A DNA stretch of 64,000 nucleotides, taken from the NCBI GenBank assembly GCA_028671895.1, contig JAPMAC010000207.1:4774001-4838000 (forward strand), given 5' to 3'. Under the pieces are notes generated by a model. That model was not told the origin of the DNA and did not search any database. It saw only the letters and a program-made list of their open reading frames with translations. Made by a program: the position numbers and the translations under genes. The DNA comes from Oenanthe sinensis (lineage: Eukaryota > Streptophyta > Magnoliopsida > Apiales > Apiaceae). Shown here in pieces: positions 1 through 12,077 of the stretch (positions are counted from its first letter, which is position 1; every line of letters begins with the position of its first letter).

Positions 1-1156
1 GACAATACTTTTAATGTTTTATTGAAAAATAATTAAGGATTATGTTTTATGTAATTATTTAATTAATATTTATTATGTCTTTATTTACTGCGTCATAAAT
101 TGAAAGAATAATAAATGTCCTTGGAATATTAATACGTAATATATATCTTTAAGTATGTGACTTAAAAATGAGATTATATGAATAGTATTTTATTCCTAAA
201 AGTCCCTAGTCGAGTATTATTATTTAAGGACAATAATAATGCAATAAGACTAGCATTTTTGTTGACTGATGACCACATCTCATTGGTCATAGGTATGGTG
301 ATACTAAAGTCAAAAACATAAGTGCATGTCTCAATGCATGGCACTGGACTGACCCATTGTGAGAATCTACATGTTAATAAGTGTCATAAGATATTCTCAC
401 TGTGATAATGATGTATTGATCCTCTGACTTGAAATCATTATATTTCTATACGAGAATTAATATACTTTGATTACACTCAAAGATATCTTTAACCGGGTAA
501 TGATAAAGGTGGACATTGGGTATGCTATGAATCGTATGAGAAATATGAATGATAGATATAGAATTTAACCCTCCTATTTTAGGAGTGATATTATTGGCCT
601 CTTGATTGAGTGAGACTATAAAATGCATGGTCATGCTCAAATATTGATTTGATTAATAGTCTACTCATTGATCAAGGAAACCAGGATTAAACGTTGACGA
701 GGATGACACAATACATGCCTCGAGTTTGATATATAATATAAGGTTAAAGGGATTATATTACATTGTACATTATTCACGAAAGGTTTAATTGAATCACCAA
801 TTATTATTATTACTTGGGTAGCAATGATGTATTACTAGATGCCGCTCATTTTTTTATAATTTTATTATTAGAAAATAAAATTATTGCCAACGTAATAATA
901 ACCAAAAGGGTCACACACAAAGAACGTTTAAACGGAGCTTTATTTAAATTATGAATTTAAATAATGTTATTATTATTAATTCGAATTTATAATTAATTAA
1001 GGGAGACTTGATTAATTATAAACATACTAGAATTCAGATTAATGAATAAACCCAAAATCAGAATGGGTTTTTAAGAAACCTCATGGATTAGGGTTTGACC
1101 CATTATCTCTAGCTCATATAAATACATTATGATGTGTTTACAATATTCAGACTTGT

Positions 1157-1184
1157 CACTACTAGAAAAAGTGGATATAACATC
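1157..1184 (+). repeat. CACTA left terminal inverted repeat
   Basis: Starts CACTACTAGAAAAA and pairs with the inverted complement of 4493-4520, with only a few mismatches beyond base 14. Confidence 0.92.
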
Positions 1185-1290
1185 GGGCTTTTAACAACGG
1201 TCACAGAAACCATCGATGTCAAAGTAATTTTAAACATCGATTATCTTTAAAACGATGTCAAAACTAATATAAGACATCGCTCCTTATATA
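1169..1290. repeat. CACTA left subterminal repeats (ACATCG / GATGTC units)
   Basis: Several copies of ACATCG and its complement occur within about 120 bp of the left end, in both orientations. In characterised CACTA elements such arrays bind the element's TNPA-like protein. Here that role is inferred from position and form. Confidence 0.8.
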
Positions 1291-1379
1291 AACCGATATT
1301 GTATGTTCTGTTTTAAAAAATAAAAAAACCGGGTCATATATACTTCCCCTTTATTACCCAAATATTTTCCAAGTTAAAC

Positions 1380-1905
1380 AAAATATTCCTCCCTTAGATA
1401 TTTTATTTCCCCCTTTCATTCTCTCTCGACCTGTTTTGTGCTCTCATACTCTCTCTTTCTTTCACAGACACAAACACACAAAAATCGAACCCTTCATCGA
1501 TTAAACACAAAATCCTACAAATTAAATCCTAATTCAATTAAACCCCTTCGATTAGAAATCCCTAGTTTGATTACAGCCTCTTCTATTAGAAACCCTAGAT
1601 CGATTTGGTTCAATTTAGTTGAAGCAACTGAGTTTGATTTGATTGAAGCAATTGGGCTCGATTTGTACATGTTGAAGCTCGATTTGTTTATGTTTAAGCT
1701 CGATTTATTCATATTAAAGCAGCTAGGTCGATTTAGCAACTGTGTGTCAATTTAGTATGTGGGTGTTTTGTGTTTGTGTGTGTTTATGCTTGTATTTGTG
1801 TGTGTGTATTCATAGGTGGACTAGATGGTGATTCATTCTCCATATATCTACGATGTCTACTTCTACAACTATCTTATTTGATGGACAGGTACCGAACCTC
1901 ATATT
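1380..1905 (+). other. Gene-like 5' region inside the CACTA element (CT-rich leader, possible exon)
   Basis: A pyrimidine-rich stretch (about 1380-1480) of the kind seen in plant promoters and 5' leaders is followed by an open stretch with AAACCCTAG-type sequence. A possible donor site (GACAG followed by GTACC) lies near 1888. The open frame at 1438-1755 has simple composition and no family resemblance I recognise. I read this as a captured or non-coding transcription-unit fragment, not a protein gene. Confidence 0.35.
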
Positions 1906-3613
1906 ATTTTTGTTCCTCAACTGTCATATAGTTGTGTAGTTTATTAAATTCTTAAAGTGTGCATCATTTTCTTGTAAGCATACACATAAAATTATGAAAT
2001 TTATTCTTTATACCAACTATCCTGGGCATGCAAACTTTAACTCGTACATGAAATTCAATTTTGTTATCTAGAGTCCTGATTGTAAGCTGTTTATTTTCAT
2101 CATATTTATATTGGTCTTGCTAATTCAGCAATTGATTGGTAAATGTTTGTTTTAACTTTTAATCTCTTAGCAGAGGAATCAACAAAAATCAGACCCCTCT
2201 AAATAAAGATTTACACCCAGCACAAAATGGGATCAACTGAATTAGTGAAGGTGAACCTTTCATATATAGCTTGAGATTAATTTTTACTTGAATACATAGC
2301 TCTTACTTAATCTCGTAATTGCTTGTTACTGATTGTTGGGATATTATGAAACTTCTTGTTACCAATCATATGAGTTAAATAACTATCAAAGTGATTCTAG
2401 TCGGCAAGATGTCTGTTATCCTAAACATATCTAACTATATTATTGTGTTTTTACTGGTTTCAAAAGTTATGGAAGAACTGGTATAGGAAAGCATTCTAAC
2501 AAAAAGCAGAACAAACACTTACAAGCATTTATGAATTTCAAGTTGTGAAAGAGGAAAATGATGGCCTGATGTTCTAAAATGGCAATAAAACTCAGTCAAC
2601 ATAGATGAGGATCATATGTACACATGAAGGTAAATGTAGACCAACTTCTGGTAGTACATTGGTAAAGTTGCATGTCTTCTGCTAATCAGGCTATTAGATC
2701 CAATAACTTAATAGCTCGTATTCTTGTTTATGTCTAATTGGTATTTTTTAACTCGTATATCTTTTCATTTCCTAGTGGCTAAGTTGTGCGTCCTGCTTAC
2801 CAGGCTACTGGATCCAGTAACTATTTAGCTACTTATCTCTTTTGTTTATTAATTCAGCCTAGTGTTTTCTCTAGTCTCTACAAAGAACTATGATTTCCGT
2901 TTTTTTAAAGATCTTGTTACAAGTCCTGGTTTATGAGTTTTTGCAAGTTTTACAATTATACCTAGATATGCGAATAAAGATAGAAAATGAGATTAAGAAG
3001 ATTGTATAGAGTCAATCTTGGTTGTAATCTAATTTAAAATGCATGCCTCATTTGTGGTAATAGTTTCTCTGTTAGATTAAAAATGTGTTTTATCAAAAGT
3101 TTATCTGTGAGTTGATTTATAATAAATATAAACATTTCTATTTATCAGAAGTGTTGATCAGTTGAATATATAATAAATATATATCAACAAAACATATATA
3201 ACATTTACACACTTTTACTAATACTTCAGCCTAAAGACTAATTCTTGAGTAGGTAAATATAGGTTGTTGTTTATTTGTTTAAAATTTTATCAAGTGTTGT
3301 ATGACCAAAATGTCTTATATAGTTATATATTCTCTTATGTAGTGCACTGCAATCTTGCCGTAAAACTGGAAGGCCAGAGAGAGCGTATAAAAGAGTCCAT
3401 CTTGCCATAAGTATTTTTCATTTTAGTTTGCCTGGCTAGTCATGTTTTTTTCCCTTTTACGACTGATTTATATTATAATTGGAATTATTATAGGAATAGA
3501 GATCTCCTAAATAGCCAGAGGCCATAAAGAAGCCCATAATCTGCATACACTTATCTTTTTTGTTTAGTTAGACTATATTTTTATTTTAATTTTTCTATTC
3601 TGTTATATTTTAG

Positions 3614-3703
3614 TGGGTGGTGAAGACTTCGAAGTCTTACACAATGCAAAATCTGGATGAGCTGCGCTTGGAGACCCTCAAGTTTATTGAAGACAAGATG
3701 TAA
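3614..3703 (+). pseudogene. Possible captured terminal-exon fragment, 29 codons
   Basis: A 29-codon open segment ending in TAA follows a good plant 3' splice-site sequence (pyrimidine-rich run and TTTTAG at 3607-3613). The peptide is charged and helix-prone, unlike the surrounding AT-rich DNA. Exon-like boundary plus stop suggests the last exon of a host gene taken up by the transposon. I do not recognise the source gene, and chance is possible at this length. Confidence 0.35.
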
Positions 3704-4039
3704 ATTTTTTTAATTATGTACTTGGTCTGAATATTAGGTTATTATTGTTAGATGTTGGTAAATTTGTCTTTGGAAGTAGTTGGTTTAAATCTGGTATAGT
3801 TATTTTGGTGTATGGTTGTTTAGTTGCATGCTTTCCATTGTTTGGATTGAAGTACTTCTATCTAGCCATGTTGAATTACGTGGATGTGGAACTTTGATTG
3901 TTGGTAATTATATATATTAGTTCAGTTTCACACTTGCAGTTTATTTTTGTATTAGCAGTTTTTTTTTCTTTAGTTTGGTTGTGGTTGAATTGGTTTGTTG
4001 GTTCAATTGATTTTGGCTCATATGAATGTATACATGACA

Positions 4040-4492
4040 TTGTGATCATGTAGAAATAACATCATAATTTCTTTTAAAATGATGTGTAATAGCATATTTA
4101 AAAATATTTTATAGAAGAAATTTGATGTCTAAAATTAGAAAGACATCAGTAGGTCTCTAAAAAATGATGGCTCAAAGCAGTTATTACATCATTTAAACTA
4201 AAGAAATCGATGTTAATTCTGTAATAGACATCAGACATAAACATAAAACTTGATGTCTTAAGGAACCTAGTAAATCGTCTCTATTAAAACAACTGATGTT
4301 AAACATAACAAAAGACATCAACTACTATAAGACAATTGATGTGCTAAGTGACCTTCTAAATCATTTCTAAAAAGATAAACGATGTTAAATACCAATATAG
4401 ACATCAGTTGAAAACTGATGTTTAAGGTGTATACTTTTAACATCACATGCGAAGACATCGGTCAGAAATTTCTTAGACATCAGTTGGCAACT
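4040..4492. repeat. CACTA right subterminal repeats (GACATCA / TGATGT units)
   Basis: A dense field of GACATCAG, TGATGTT and related units in both orientations runs up to the right inverted repeat. It includes near-palindromes such as CATCAGTTGGCAACTGATG close to 4480. The array is longer than on the left side. Confidence 0.82.
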
Positions 4493-4520
4493 GATGTTGT
4501 ATGCAGTTTTTCTAGTAGTG
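4493..4520 (-). repeat. CACTA right terminal inverted repeat
   Basis: Ends TTTTTCTAGTAGTG and is the inverted partner of 1157-1184. It is followed at once by the TGT target duplication. Confidence 0.92.
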
Positions 4521-4800
4521 TGTGAATTCATTTTATAAGATAAAACTCTAGCAGCTCAAGACAAAAGAGAGTCTAGCAAGAGAGAAGAGATAATTTGTGG
4601 CTATTCTTGGCTAGTACCATCTCCGCTAATCGTTTGACGAATCGATGTTCGTGTGGATACCGTTAGAGAGCAGTTCTTGAAGCAAAGGACTGTTGTGATT
4701 CATCAAGCAAGGACCTCCTATTAAACAACAATTCGAAAAGCTTCTAAGGTACAATTTTCGTTCACCATATTCGTTCATACGTTATACACGAAACCCTTCA

Positions 4801-4975
4801 GGAAGAATATATTCTTAAGTCTAAACAGAAAGTTGTTAAGACTGTGTATAGGAAGGTAGGAAATGTCAAGGAAGATGATGCTGTTATTCGAAGAGGATCT
4901 GTTGTCAAAGCAGACAAAGGTCAATTCTTTAAGTATGCCGGGCCCAATCAATTTTGGGCTCCAAAGATGAATTAA
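4801..4975 (+). pseudogene. gag: Sire-1 gag, C-terminal fragment
   Basis: Only the last 58 or so codons of gag remain. They end in the same Gly-Pro-Asn-Gln-x-Trp motif (about 4940-4957) that closes the intact Sire-2 gag, followed by TAA at 4973-4975. The upstream part is cut off by the Cop-A LTR. As in Sire-2, pol does not follow in frame but starts after a short sequence ending GTGCAGGG. Confidence 0.8.
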
Positions 4976-4987
4976 TCCGTTTGATAT

Positions 4988-5763
4988 GTGCAGGGAGTTA
5001 AAAAGGTAAACCGAGTTATATGGATCCTGGACAGTGGATCTTCAAGGCATATGACCGGAGATAGAGCCCTGCTATCAAACGTGGTTGAAAGAGCCATCCC
5101 AATCGTCACCTTTGGAGATAACAGCAAAGGAATGACTACGGGAAATGACAAGTTAAATGCTGGAAATGTTATCATTGACAACGTCTCTTTAGTGGAAGGA
5201 CTTAAGCACAATATACTCAGCGTCAGTCAATTTTGTGATAAAGGGTACAAAGTAAACTTTATCAAGGAGAAATGCTTAATAGCTCATTCTAAAAATGACA
5301 ATCTGGCCTTGTGTGGAGTAAGGAAAGGAAACTTGTACGTAGCTGATCTCAACTCCGGAACTGAAGACGAAGCAAATTATTTTTATTCAAAGGCTTCATC
5401 AGAAGAAAGCTGGCTATGGCATAAGAAACTCTCACATCTAAACTTCAAAACAATTAACTCTTTAGTCAATAGGGATTTGGTGAGAGGACTGCCTCCGATG
5501 GAATTTACACAAGAAGGTTTGTGTGAGGCATGTCAGAAAGGGAAGTTGAATAAAGCAAGTCATAGAGGCACGGACACTTCAATCATCACTGAACCACTTC
5601 AACTCTTTCACATGGATTTATTTAGTCCAGTAAATATTATGTCTATGTCAAGAAAGAAATACGATTTAGTAATTGTGGATGACTTCACAAAGTATACGTG
5701 GGTTTTATTCTTGAACTCTAAGGATGAAACTCCACAATGGGTTATTAATCATGTAAAGTTGAT
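4988..5763 (+). pseudogene. pol: Sire-1 pol, first part: protease and integrase N-terminus
   Basis: This segment is open and about as well conserved as a degenerate copy can be. It begins with the aspartic protease (Leu-Asp-Ser-Gly near 5025-5040, then Arg-His-Met-Thr-Gly). The GAG-pre-integrase zinc-binding region follows (His-Lys-Lys-Leu-Ser-His, then Cys-Glu-Ala-Cys near 5525). Last comes the first catalytic Asp of integrase in Met-Asp-Leu-Phe (near 5611-5625). It stops where a long solo LTR is inserted (target TTGAT at 5759-5763). The protein continues at 9615. Confidence 0.88.
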
Positions 5764-8700
5764 TGTAAGAGCCCGAACCTTTGTAAAATCTGAACTATGA
5801 ATGAATAATAACTTTTCAGTTTTACGAAAACCATGATAGCCCACACTATATATAAGGTGTAGGATTATAAATCCGAGATTTTATTGCGTTAATACTAAGT
5901 AAATAAGTGTATGTAAACGTCATTAGAATCCGAGGATTTTGTCGTTTACTAATTGTTTCATAATTTACGAGATACTGATGAATAGAGGAGTAGGTTTCGA
6001 CCTAAGGGTTTATAATTCAAAGAAATTATATCCTAGACACATTAAGGTAGTGTGACTAGTAAATGTTCACATTACAAAGATAGAAATAAGAGGTGTTATC
6101 ACTAATTATGTTTATGAAGGATTAAGAGTAAGTAAAGAATGATAAGTGAAATGCACCACAAGGGGAGCCATGCAAGCAAGTACTTGCATGGGTGGAGTCA
6201 AGTAACTAGTCAAGTAACTAAGCTAGCAAGTTAACCAAATGACAAACTAGGATTAGGAAACATGGTTCCCTAATTTAGGGGAAAAAATCCATAAAGCAAC
6301 CTTATCACTTGGCACAAATTCAACAAAGCCATGATTAACCTTTTCATAGATTTTATTCCCACAAAAGCAAACACAAATCAGCAAAAGCAAGTAGCCAAGC
6401 AGAAAATTTTCTTCTCTCCCCCACCATTGTTCCATTCGACTTTTTCAAGAAAGACGAAGAAAGAAAAAGTCAAAGTCCAAGCTTCTATATTTCATAGATA
6501 AGGTATGGTAAAAATCTCAAGTCCATTATCCATGTCTAGCATTTTCAAATAATTCATCAAAGATGACAATGAATAGTATGAATAGTAAACTCTAGAAATT
6601 TTAAAGCTTGTTTTCTTGATGTTTAGTTAAGAACAAAGGTAGATCAAGCTTCTCTAAGGACTCCAAGCACTATCGAGTTGTTGTTTGAGCTTTGTGAAGG
6701 TATGGACAACCTCTAACCCTTGTGTTTTATGTGAGTAATATGCCATGAAAGTGTTAGTAAGTGAAGTCATGAGCTAGTATGGTAAAGATATGATGATGTT
6801 AAGCTTTTGGTTGAGTTCTTGAAATGATGTTAGTAGTGTAATGGTGAAATGAGTAGCTTATTGTTGTAACCATCATGAAAGGAGTGAGGATGAGTGTTGG
6901 TTGGAATGGATTCACGTTGGTTGAATCCGGAAAACGTTACGTTTATAGCCGTCGTAATGCCCAATTTTCGTAAGCACTCTTTTAAACTGTGAAAATAGTA
7001 ATGTCAAGCTCCTGGCCCCTAAGGCCTCTGACCATATTTTGTTAGGCCTTATCTCATATATCGTTTTGACTCTTGAATCATGTTATTCCGATATACGGTT
7101 TAGGAGATAAGTCAAATTTAGTGAAAGCAACTAAACCAACCAAACTGTTTCGGGAAGCCCTTTTGTAAAATATAAATGGACCACTTAAAAGTCACCAAAA
7201 ATCATGAAATTTTAAGGGAACATAGTTGGGACAGCGGTAAAAGCCTCTGCAAAATTTCATGACCAGAGGAAAAAATTTCTATTTTATAAAACTGTTGAAG
7301 CCGGGCAGATTCTTTGACAAACCTTATAGGAGAAAGAATGAATAAAAGAAACTTAAGTGTCTATGCAAAGTGACAAGTATGAAGCTGTCATTGACCCATG
7401 AATTGACTTGAGTAATCAACATATGTCCTTAAGGTTAAGTAACTCTAGAATGAGAGGTCTAACTTATGCCAAACTTATGGTTCGTGCGTGCATGATATTA
7501 GTGGTTGAGAAAACCAATAACTAACGAAGCGTTCTATTTGATTTATATAGATCGTCCGTCAAACCCCCGCACCTCGACGAGCCCCAGGACCACAGGCAAG
7601 TTTTCAAAACTCGTACTAATGTACTAATTTTTTGTCAAAAGACTGTTGTTGTTGTGATATAACTGTATATTGAAAAGTACGAACTGTTTTATGTATTGTT
7701 ACAAATTTCGTAAATGTTACGGTTATATGCTATAAAGTATTATTGATATAAGCAGGTAAAAGTAAAGGCTCTAAGCGTAGAGCAAGTATGTATTTTCGAA
7801 CGTAGACCGGGAGTCGGAAGGTTAAGTTAAGTGTTGTCGTAATCCGGAGGAAGCCGGAGACAGATTATTTTGAAAATAACGATTATAAATATTTCGATAT
7901 TTATATTTTGATATTCTTTTGATAAAAGAATTAAAAGGAGATAATAAATATTATTTTTAATATTTATTTAATTAATGAATATTATTTTGTATATTCATTT
8001 ATTGAGGATTATTTATTAATTTTAATTAATAAATATTATTTAAATATTTATTAATTATTGAAAATTCATTTACAAATTATTCTAGGTCTTTAATATATAT
8101 TCGAAGCTTTCGATAATTATTTTAAATACTTTCCGACCTTCAGAAAATGATTTAAAGATAGTGAGAGCACCCTAATATTTTAATTTATTTATTTTATTTT
8201 ATTCTTTTAATAAGAATAAAATACGTTCAGACTTATCAAAAATAGGGAACTCGGTCTAGGAAGTGAATACCTATTTACTTCTCGAAAGCAGTCAAGTTTT
8301 GGAACTAGTTTCCACAGTAGCAAGAGCTTTTCAACTTATCAAAAGCAGAGAGGTTTCCGACAAATTCCCGAGTCATGGTTTTCAAAATGAATTCATTCCT
8401 TGATGAAAGAGATTAGTGGGTGAAGGTCACTTACCTGTGTGGTGAGAGGACAGCACGACTAATCTAATCAGTGACTACTCATAACTATGAGGGTCTATCA
8501 ACAAGTACTATATACTTGGGGAACTAGGATTAACTTCTAGTTCCAGGTTAGATAGACAAATCTATTAACAAGTATGATATACTTGGGGAGCTTGGATTAA
8601 TGTTCCAGTTCCAGACTTATAGATTGATTCAGTGGACTTGGAGTTAGCGTAAGAGGCCGAGTGATGCACGATCTAGCACTTTGACCCGTATGCGGTCTAG

Positions 8701-9614
8701 GGTGATTACCCATTAATGGTAGCGAGTATCGGGGCTCTCCCATTTACATGTAGAGAAACGGAAGGCTTCCATAGGTTGCTGATGAAGGCTGCCACGTGCT
8801 ACGACTGATCATCGTGGATGTGTGGTAGCGGGCGTGTTGATGCTCCAATTACAGTCCCTTCTTCCAATTGGAATTGTGCTACGCACCGTAACAAAAGCCT
8901 AGGAGCTGAGTTACCGATGGTGTTGATTAGCAGTGAACCATTCTGAAAGATTCAGCTTACTTATCATGTTTTGACGAAAGTTATTTTAAACTTCAGTTAT
9001 TTGTTCATAATGCTTTTACAAATAACTTACAGCATGTTTTCAGAAAATATTGATAAAGAAAGAAAGCTTACAGATTACAGCATATTTTCAGAAGTATATT
9101 AATTATTGCTAAGCTATATTGGTCACCCTTGCTTTCTTTATATATCACAACACAACAGGACAGCAGGATGCCGCGAATGCGCCGCACAGCCAGGAAGCGC
9201 GTGGGAAACGCCCGCACATTCCATAGATTCTTCGCCAACCTACCCCAGGTAGGGAGTCGGAGTAGAAGTAGGATAGGGGTACAGTTGTTGATGGTACGCC
9301 TTATCTATAAATATGATCTATGTAAGTTAATAAATAAGAGCATGCAGTAGCATTCAGTACTGTTTTGAATAGAAACCGTATTGTTTTCATAAGACAAGAA
9401 ACTACTTTGGGATTGTAATATTTACTCTGATGGATTTATGTATTAGATATGTATTCGTTCTGAGACTATAATCAGTAGTGTATGTGTGTATATGAACTAT
9501 GGGGTCGCTGCAGGTGAAGTAATAGCATTAAAGATTGAGATAATAGTGTTAATAACAGGAAGGACGGGAACCGTGGCAGCCCAGGTCTCCAACCTCGGAT
9601 CTTGGGGCGCCACA
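5764..9614 (+). mobile_element. 3.85-kb solo LTR, probably Ty3/gypsy (Tekay/Del-like)
   Basis: The insert starts TGTAAGAGCCCGAACC and ends GGCGCCACA, so it has TGT...ACA ends. It is flanked by a perfect 5-bp duplication, TTGAT at 5759-5763 and 9615-9619, inside the Sire-1 integrase. No gag, pol, primer site or polypurine tract is seen in its 3851 bp, so this is one LTR left by LTR-LTR recombination. Very long LTRs with a TGTAA...CCC start fit plant Tekay/Del chromoviruses, but no coding region is left to prove it. Strand is assumed. The AT-rich middle (about 7860-8220) and the G/C-richer block near 8630-8900 hold no recognisable gene. Confidence 0.85.
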
Positions 9615-12077
9615 TTGATTGAGTTAGATTCAAAGTTACCTGTCCGGGCAATCAGATCAGACAATGGAACAGAATTCAAGAATGAAATTCTGAATAACTT
9701 TTGCTCAAACAAGGGGATAACAAGGCAATATTCAGCACCAAGAACTCTGCAACAGAATGGAGTTGTAGAAAGGAAAAATAGAACCCTGATTGAAGCTGCA
9801 AGGACTATGCTAAGTGAATCAAGGTTACCTATTTATTTCTGGGCTGAAGTAGTAAATACAGCTTGTTATACTCAGAATCGAACTCTGATCAACAAAGATC
9901 ATATGAAAACTCCCTATGAATTAATGGCTGGCAAGAAACCTACTCTAAAGTACTTTCATATATTTGGAGTTAAACGTTATGTGCTAAAGGATGGAGATGA
10001 ACATCGTGGCAAGTTCGAGGCCAAGGCACATGAAGCTATTTTTGTTGGATATTCAAGAAGAGCATATAGGATGTACATAATTGATCAACATCAAGTAAAA
10101 GAAAGTGTCAATGTTACTTTTGATCACACTAAACTCCCAAGTATCCAAACTGAAGATTCTTCTGATTCATTAAAATTTGATAATTATCCTAAATCACATT
10201 CTGATGATGAAGAAGAACCCGAGGTTGCAACTGGAATTGATGATGATAATAATAATGATGATCCAGGTAATAGTGGTGAAAACAATGATAACACTGGAAA
10301 TTCTACCAATACCAGTGGTGGATCAACAAGTCATCCTAGCAGCAACTCAGGGGGAGATAAAGGATCAACTGGTAGAACACAACATCACAATGAATTTCGA
10401 GGTGAATCATCTTGATCAAACCTACCCAGGGAAAAGATATGGAGTAAATATCATCCTTTTGAACAGATCATAGGTGATCCAGATGTTGGAGTTAGAACCA
10501 GAAGTGCAACTTCAAATAAATGTTTATTTTCAGTTTTTCTGTCTCAAGAAGAACCAAAGAAGATTGAAGATGTATTAATTGATCCAGATTGGGTTCTTGC
10601 CATGAAAGAAGAGCTCAATCAGTTCGAGAGACAAGAAGTCTGGACACTGGTACCCAGGCCTAAAGATAGATCTGTTATTGGTACAAAATGGGTATATAGG
10701 AACAAGTTAGACGGTGATGGCATTGTTACAAGGAACAAAGCCAGACTGGTTGCAAAGGGTTACTCCCAGGAAGAGGGAATTGATTATGACAAGACCTACG
10801 CACCAGTTGCAAGACTTGAAGCCATTAGGATATTTCTGGCATTCGCAGCACATTCTAATTTTAAAGTTTTTCAAATGGATGTGAACGGTTCGTTTCTGAA
10901 TGGAGAGTTAGAAGAGGAAGTATATGTGGAACAGCCCCCTGGCTTTGAAAATATAAAGTTTGCTGACTTTGTGTATTTCCTATTCAAAGCTCTCTATGGA
11001 CTCAAGCAAGTACCAAGGACATAGTATGACACTCTCTCTGTGTTTTTACTTGAAAATGGTTTCATTAGAGGTGTCATAGATAAAACTCTCTTTTACAAAC
11101 TGCATGAAAAATGTATGATATTTGTCCAAGTTTATGTTGACGATATTATATTTGGTTCTACTAACGAAAACTTGTGAAAAAGATTTTCTAAGTTAATGCA
11201 GAGCAGGTATGAAATAAGCATGATGGGTGAGCTGTCATTCTTCCTTGGATTGCAAGTAAAGTAAAAGGAAGATGGGATTTCTATTTGCCAATCAAAGTAT
11301 GTAAGGGATCTTCTGAGAAAATACAGTCTAGAAGATTCTTCACCGGCAAAAACCTCAATGCCAACAGCCACCAAGCTTGACAAAGATGAAACTGGTAAGA
11401 AAGTTGACGTCACAAGCTATAGAGGTATGATAGGCTCATTATTATGTCTAACTACTAGTAGACCCGATATAATGTTTGCAACATGCTTATGTGAAAGGTT
11501 TCAATCTGACCCTAGGAAATCTCATCTTATAGTTATTAAACGAATTTTTAGATATCTGAAGGGTACAACAAATCTTGGAATTTGGTACCCTAAAGATACA
11601 TGTTTTGACCTAATAGGCTATACAGACTCAGATTATGCAGGATGCAGGATGGATAGGAAAAGTACTTCTGAAAGCTGTCAGTTTCTAGGAAGACGATTGA
11701 TCTCCTGGTATAGCAAGAAACAGCACTCAGTGTCTACCTCGACAGCTGAAGCAGAATACATTGCGGCAGGTAGCTGTTGTGCTCAGATCTTATGGATAAG
11801 GAATCAGCTAAATGATGATGGAATTGCGTTGAACAAAATTCCTATTTTCTGTGACAACACAAGTGCTATAACTATTTTTAACAATCATGTACAACATTCG
11901 CGAACCAAGCACATTGACATAAGGTATCACTTTATCCGAGAGCATGTCATGAATAGAACTGTGGTGTTACATTTTGTACCCACAGAAGATCAGATAGCCG
12001 AAATCTTCACGAAACCACTTGATAAATCTACTTTCTCTAAGTTGGTTAGTGAACTAGGAATGTTAAATAATGGCTAA
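9615..12077 (+). pseudogene. pol: Sire-1 pol, second part: integrase core, reverse transcriptase, RNase H
   Basis: The frame continues the protein broken at 5763. Visible are the second integrase Asp (Ser-Asp-Asn-Gly-Thr-Glu-Phe near 9655-9675) and the Glu of Val-Val-Glu-Arg-Lys (near 9760). A Ser/Asn/Asp-rich linker (about 10140-10410) is followed by reverse transcriptase with Tyr-Val-Asp-Asp (near 11134) and RNase H with its Asp-Ser-Asp-Tyr-Ala-Gly motif (near 11625). Four in-frame stops (10413, 11022, 11176 and 11263) interrupt one unchanged frame; I see no frameshift. Three of the four fit C-to-T or G-to-A changes of Arg, Trp or Gln codons. It ends at TAA 12075-12077. Confidence 0.9.

Larger units (their letters stand above)
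1157..4520. mobile_element. Non-autonomous CACTA (En/Spm-type) DNA transposon, 3364 bp
   Basis: The left end reads CACTACTAGAAAAA and the right end is its inverted complement, TTTTTCTAGTAGTG. The terminal inverted repeat extends about 28 bp with few mismatches. The element is flanked by a 3-bp target duplication, TGT at 1154-1156 and 4521-4523, the size expected for CACTA elements. Removing it restores alignment of the surrounding Cop-A LTR. The interior shows no transposase-like reading frame, so the element would need a transposase supplied in trans. Subterminal repeats and gene-like pieces inside are listed separately. Confidence 0.93.
1..4800 (+). mobile_element. Diverged Cop-A family LTR, left-truncated by the window edge and split by a CACTA element
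   Basis: The segments 1-1156 and 4521-4800 together align from end to end with the 1552-bp LTRs of the intact Cop-A element at 19321-28305. Shared blocks include the stretches around 400-470 and 560-630 and the part after 4524. About 20-25 bases of the LTR start seem to lie left of position 1. The right end is near 4800 (AACCCTTCA), where Sire-1 gag begins. Many substitutions make it much older than the intact copy. It may be a solo LTR or the 3' LTR of an element lying to the left; the window cannot tell. It has no coding capacity. Confidence 0.85.

Noticed and set aside
1438..1755. 105-aa open frame in the CACTA element
   Set aside because: Low-complexity Leu/Asp/Phe repeats, with an equally open minus strand at 1515-1739. 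More likely leader-type sequence than a protein.
9129..9350. 73-aa basic open frame in the long solo LTR
   Set aside because: Arg-rich composition over a locally G/C-richer LTR segment; no family resemblance and inside a solo LTR.
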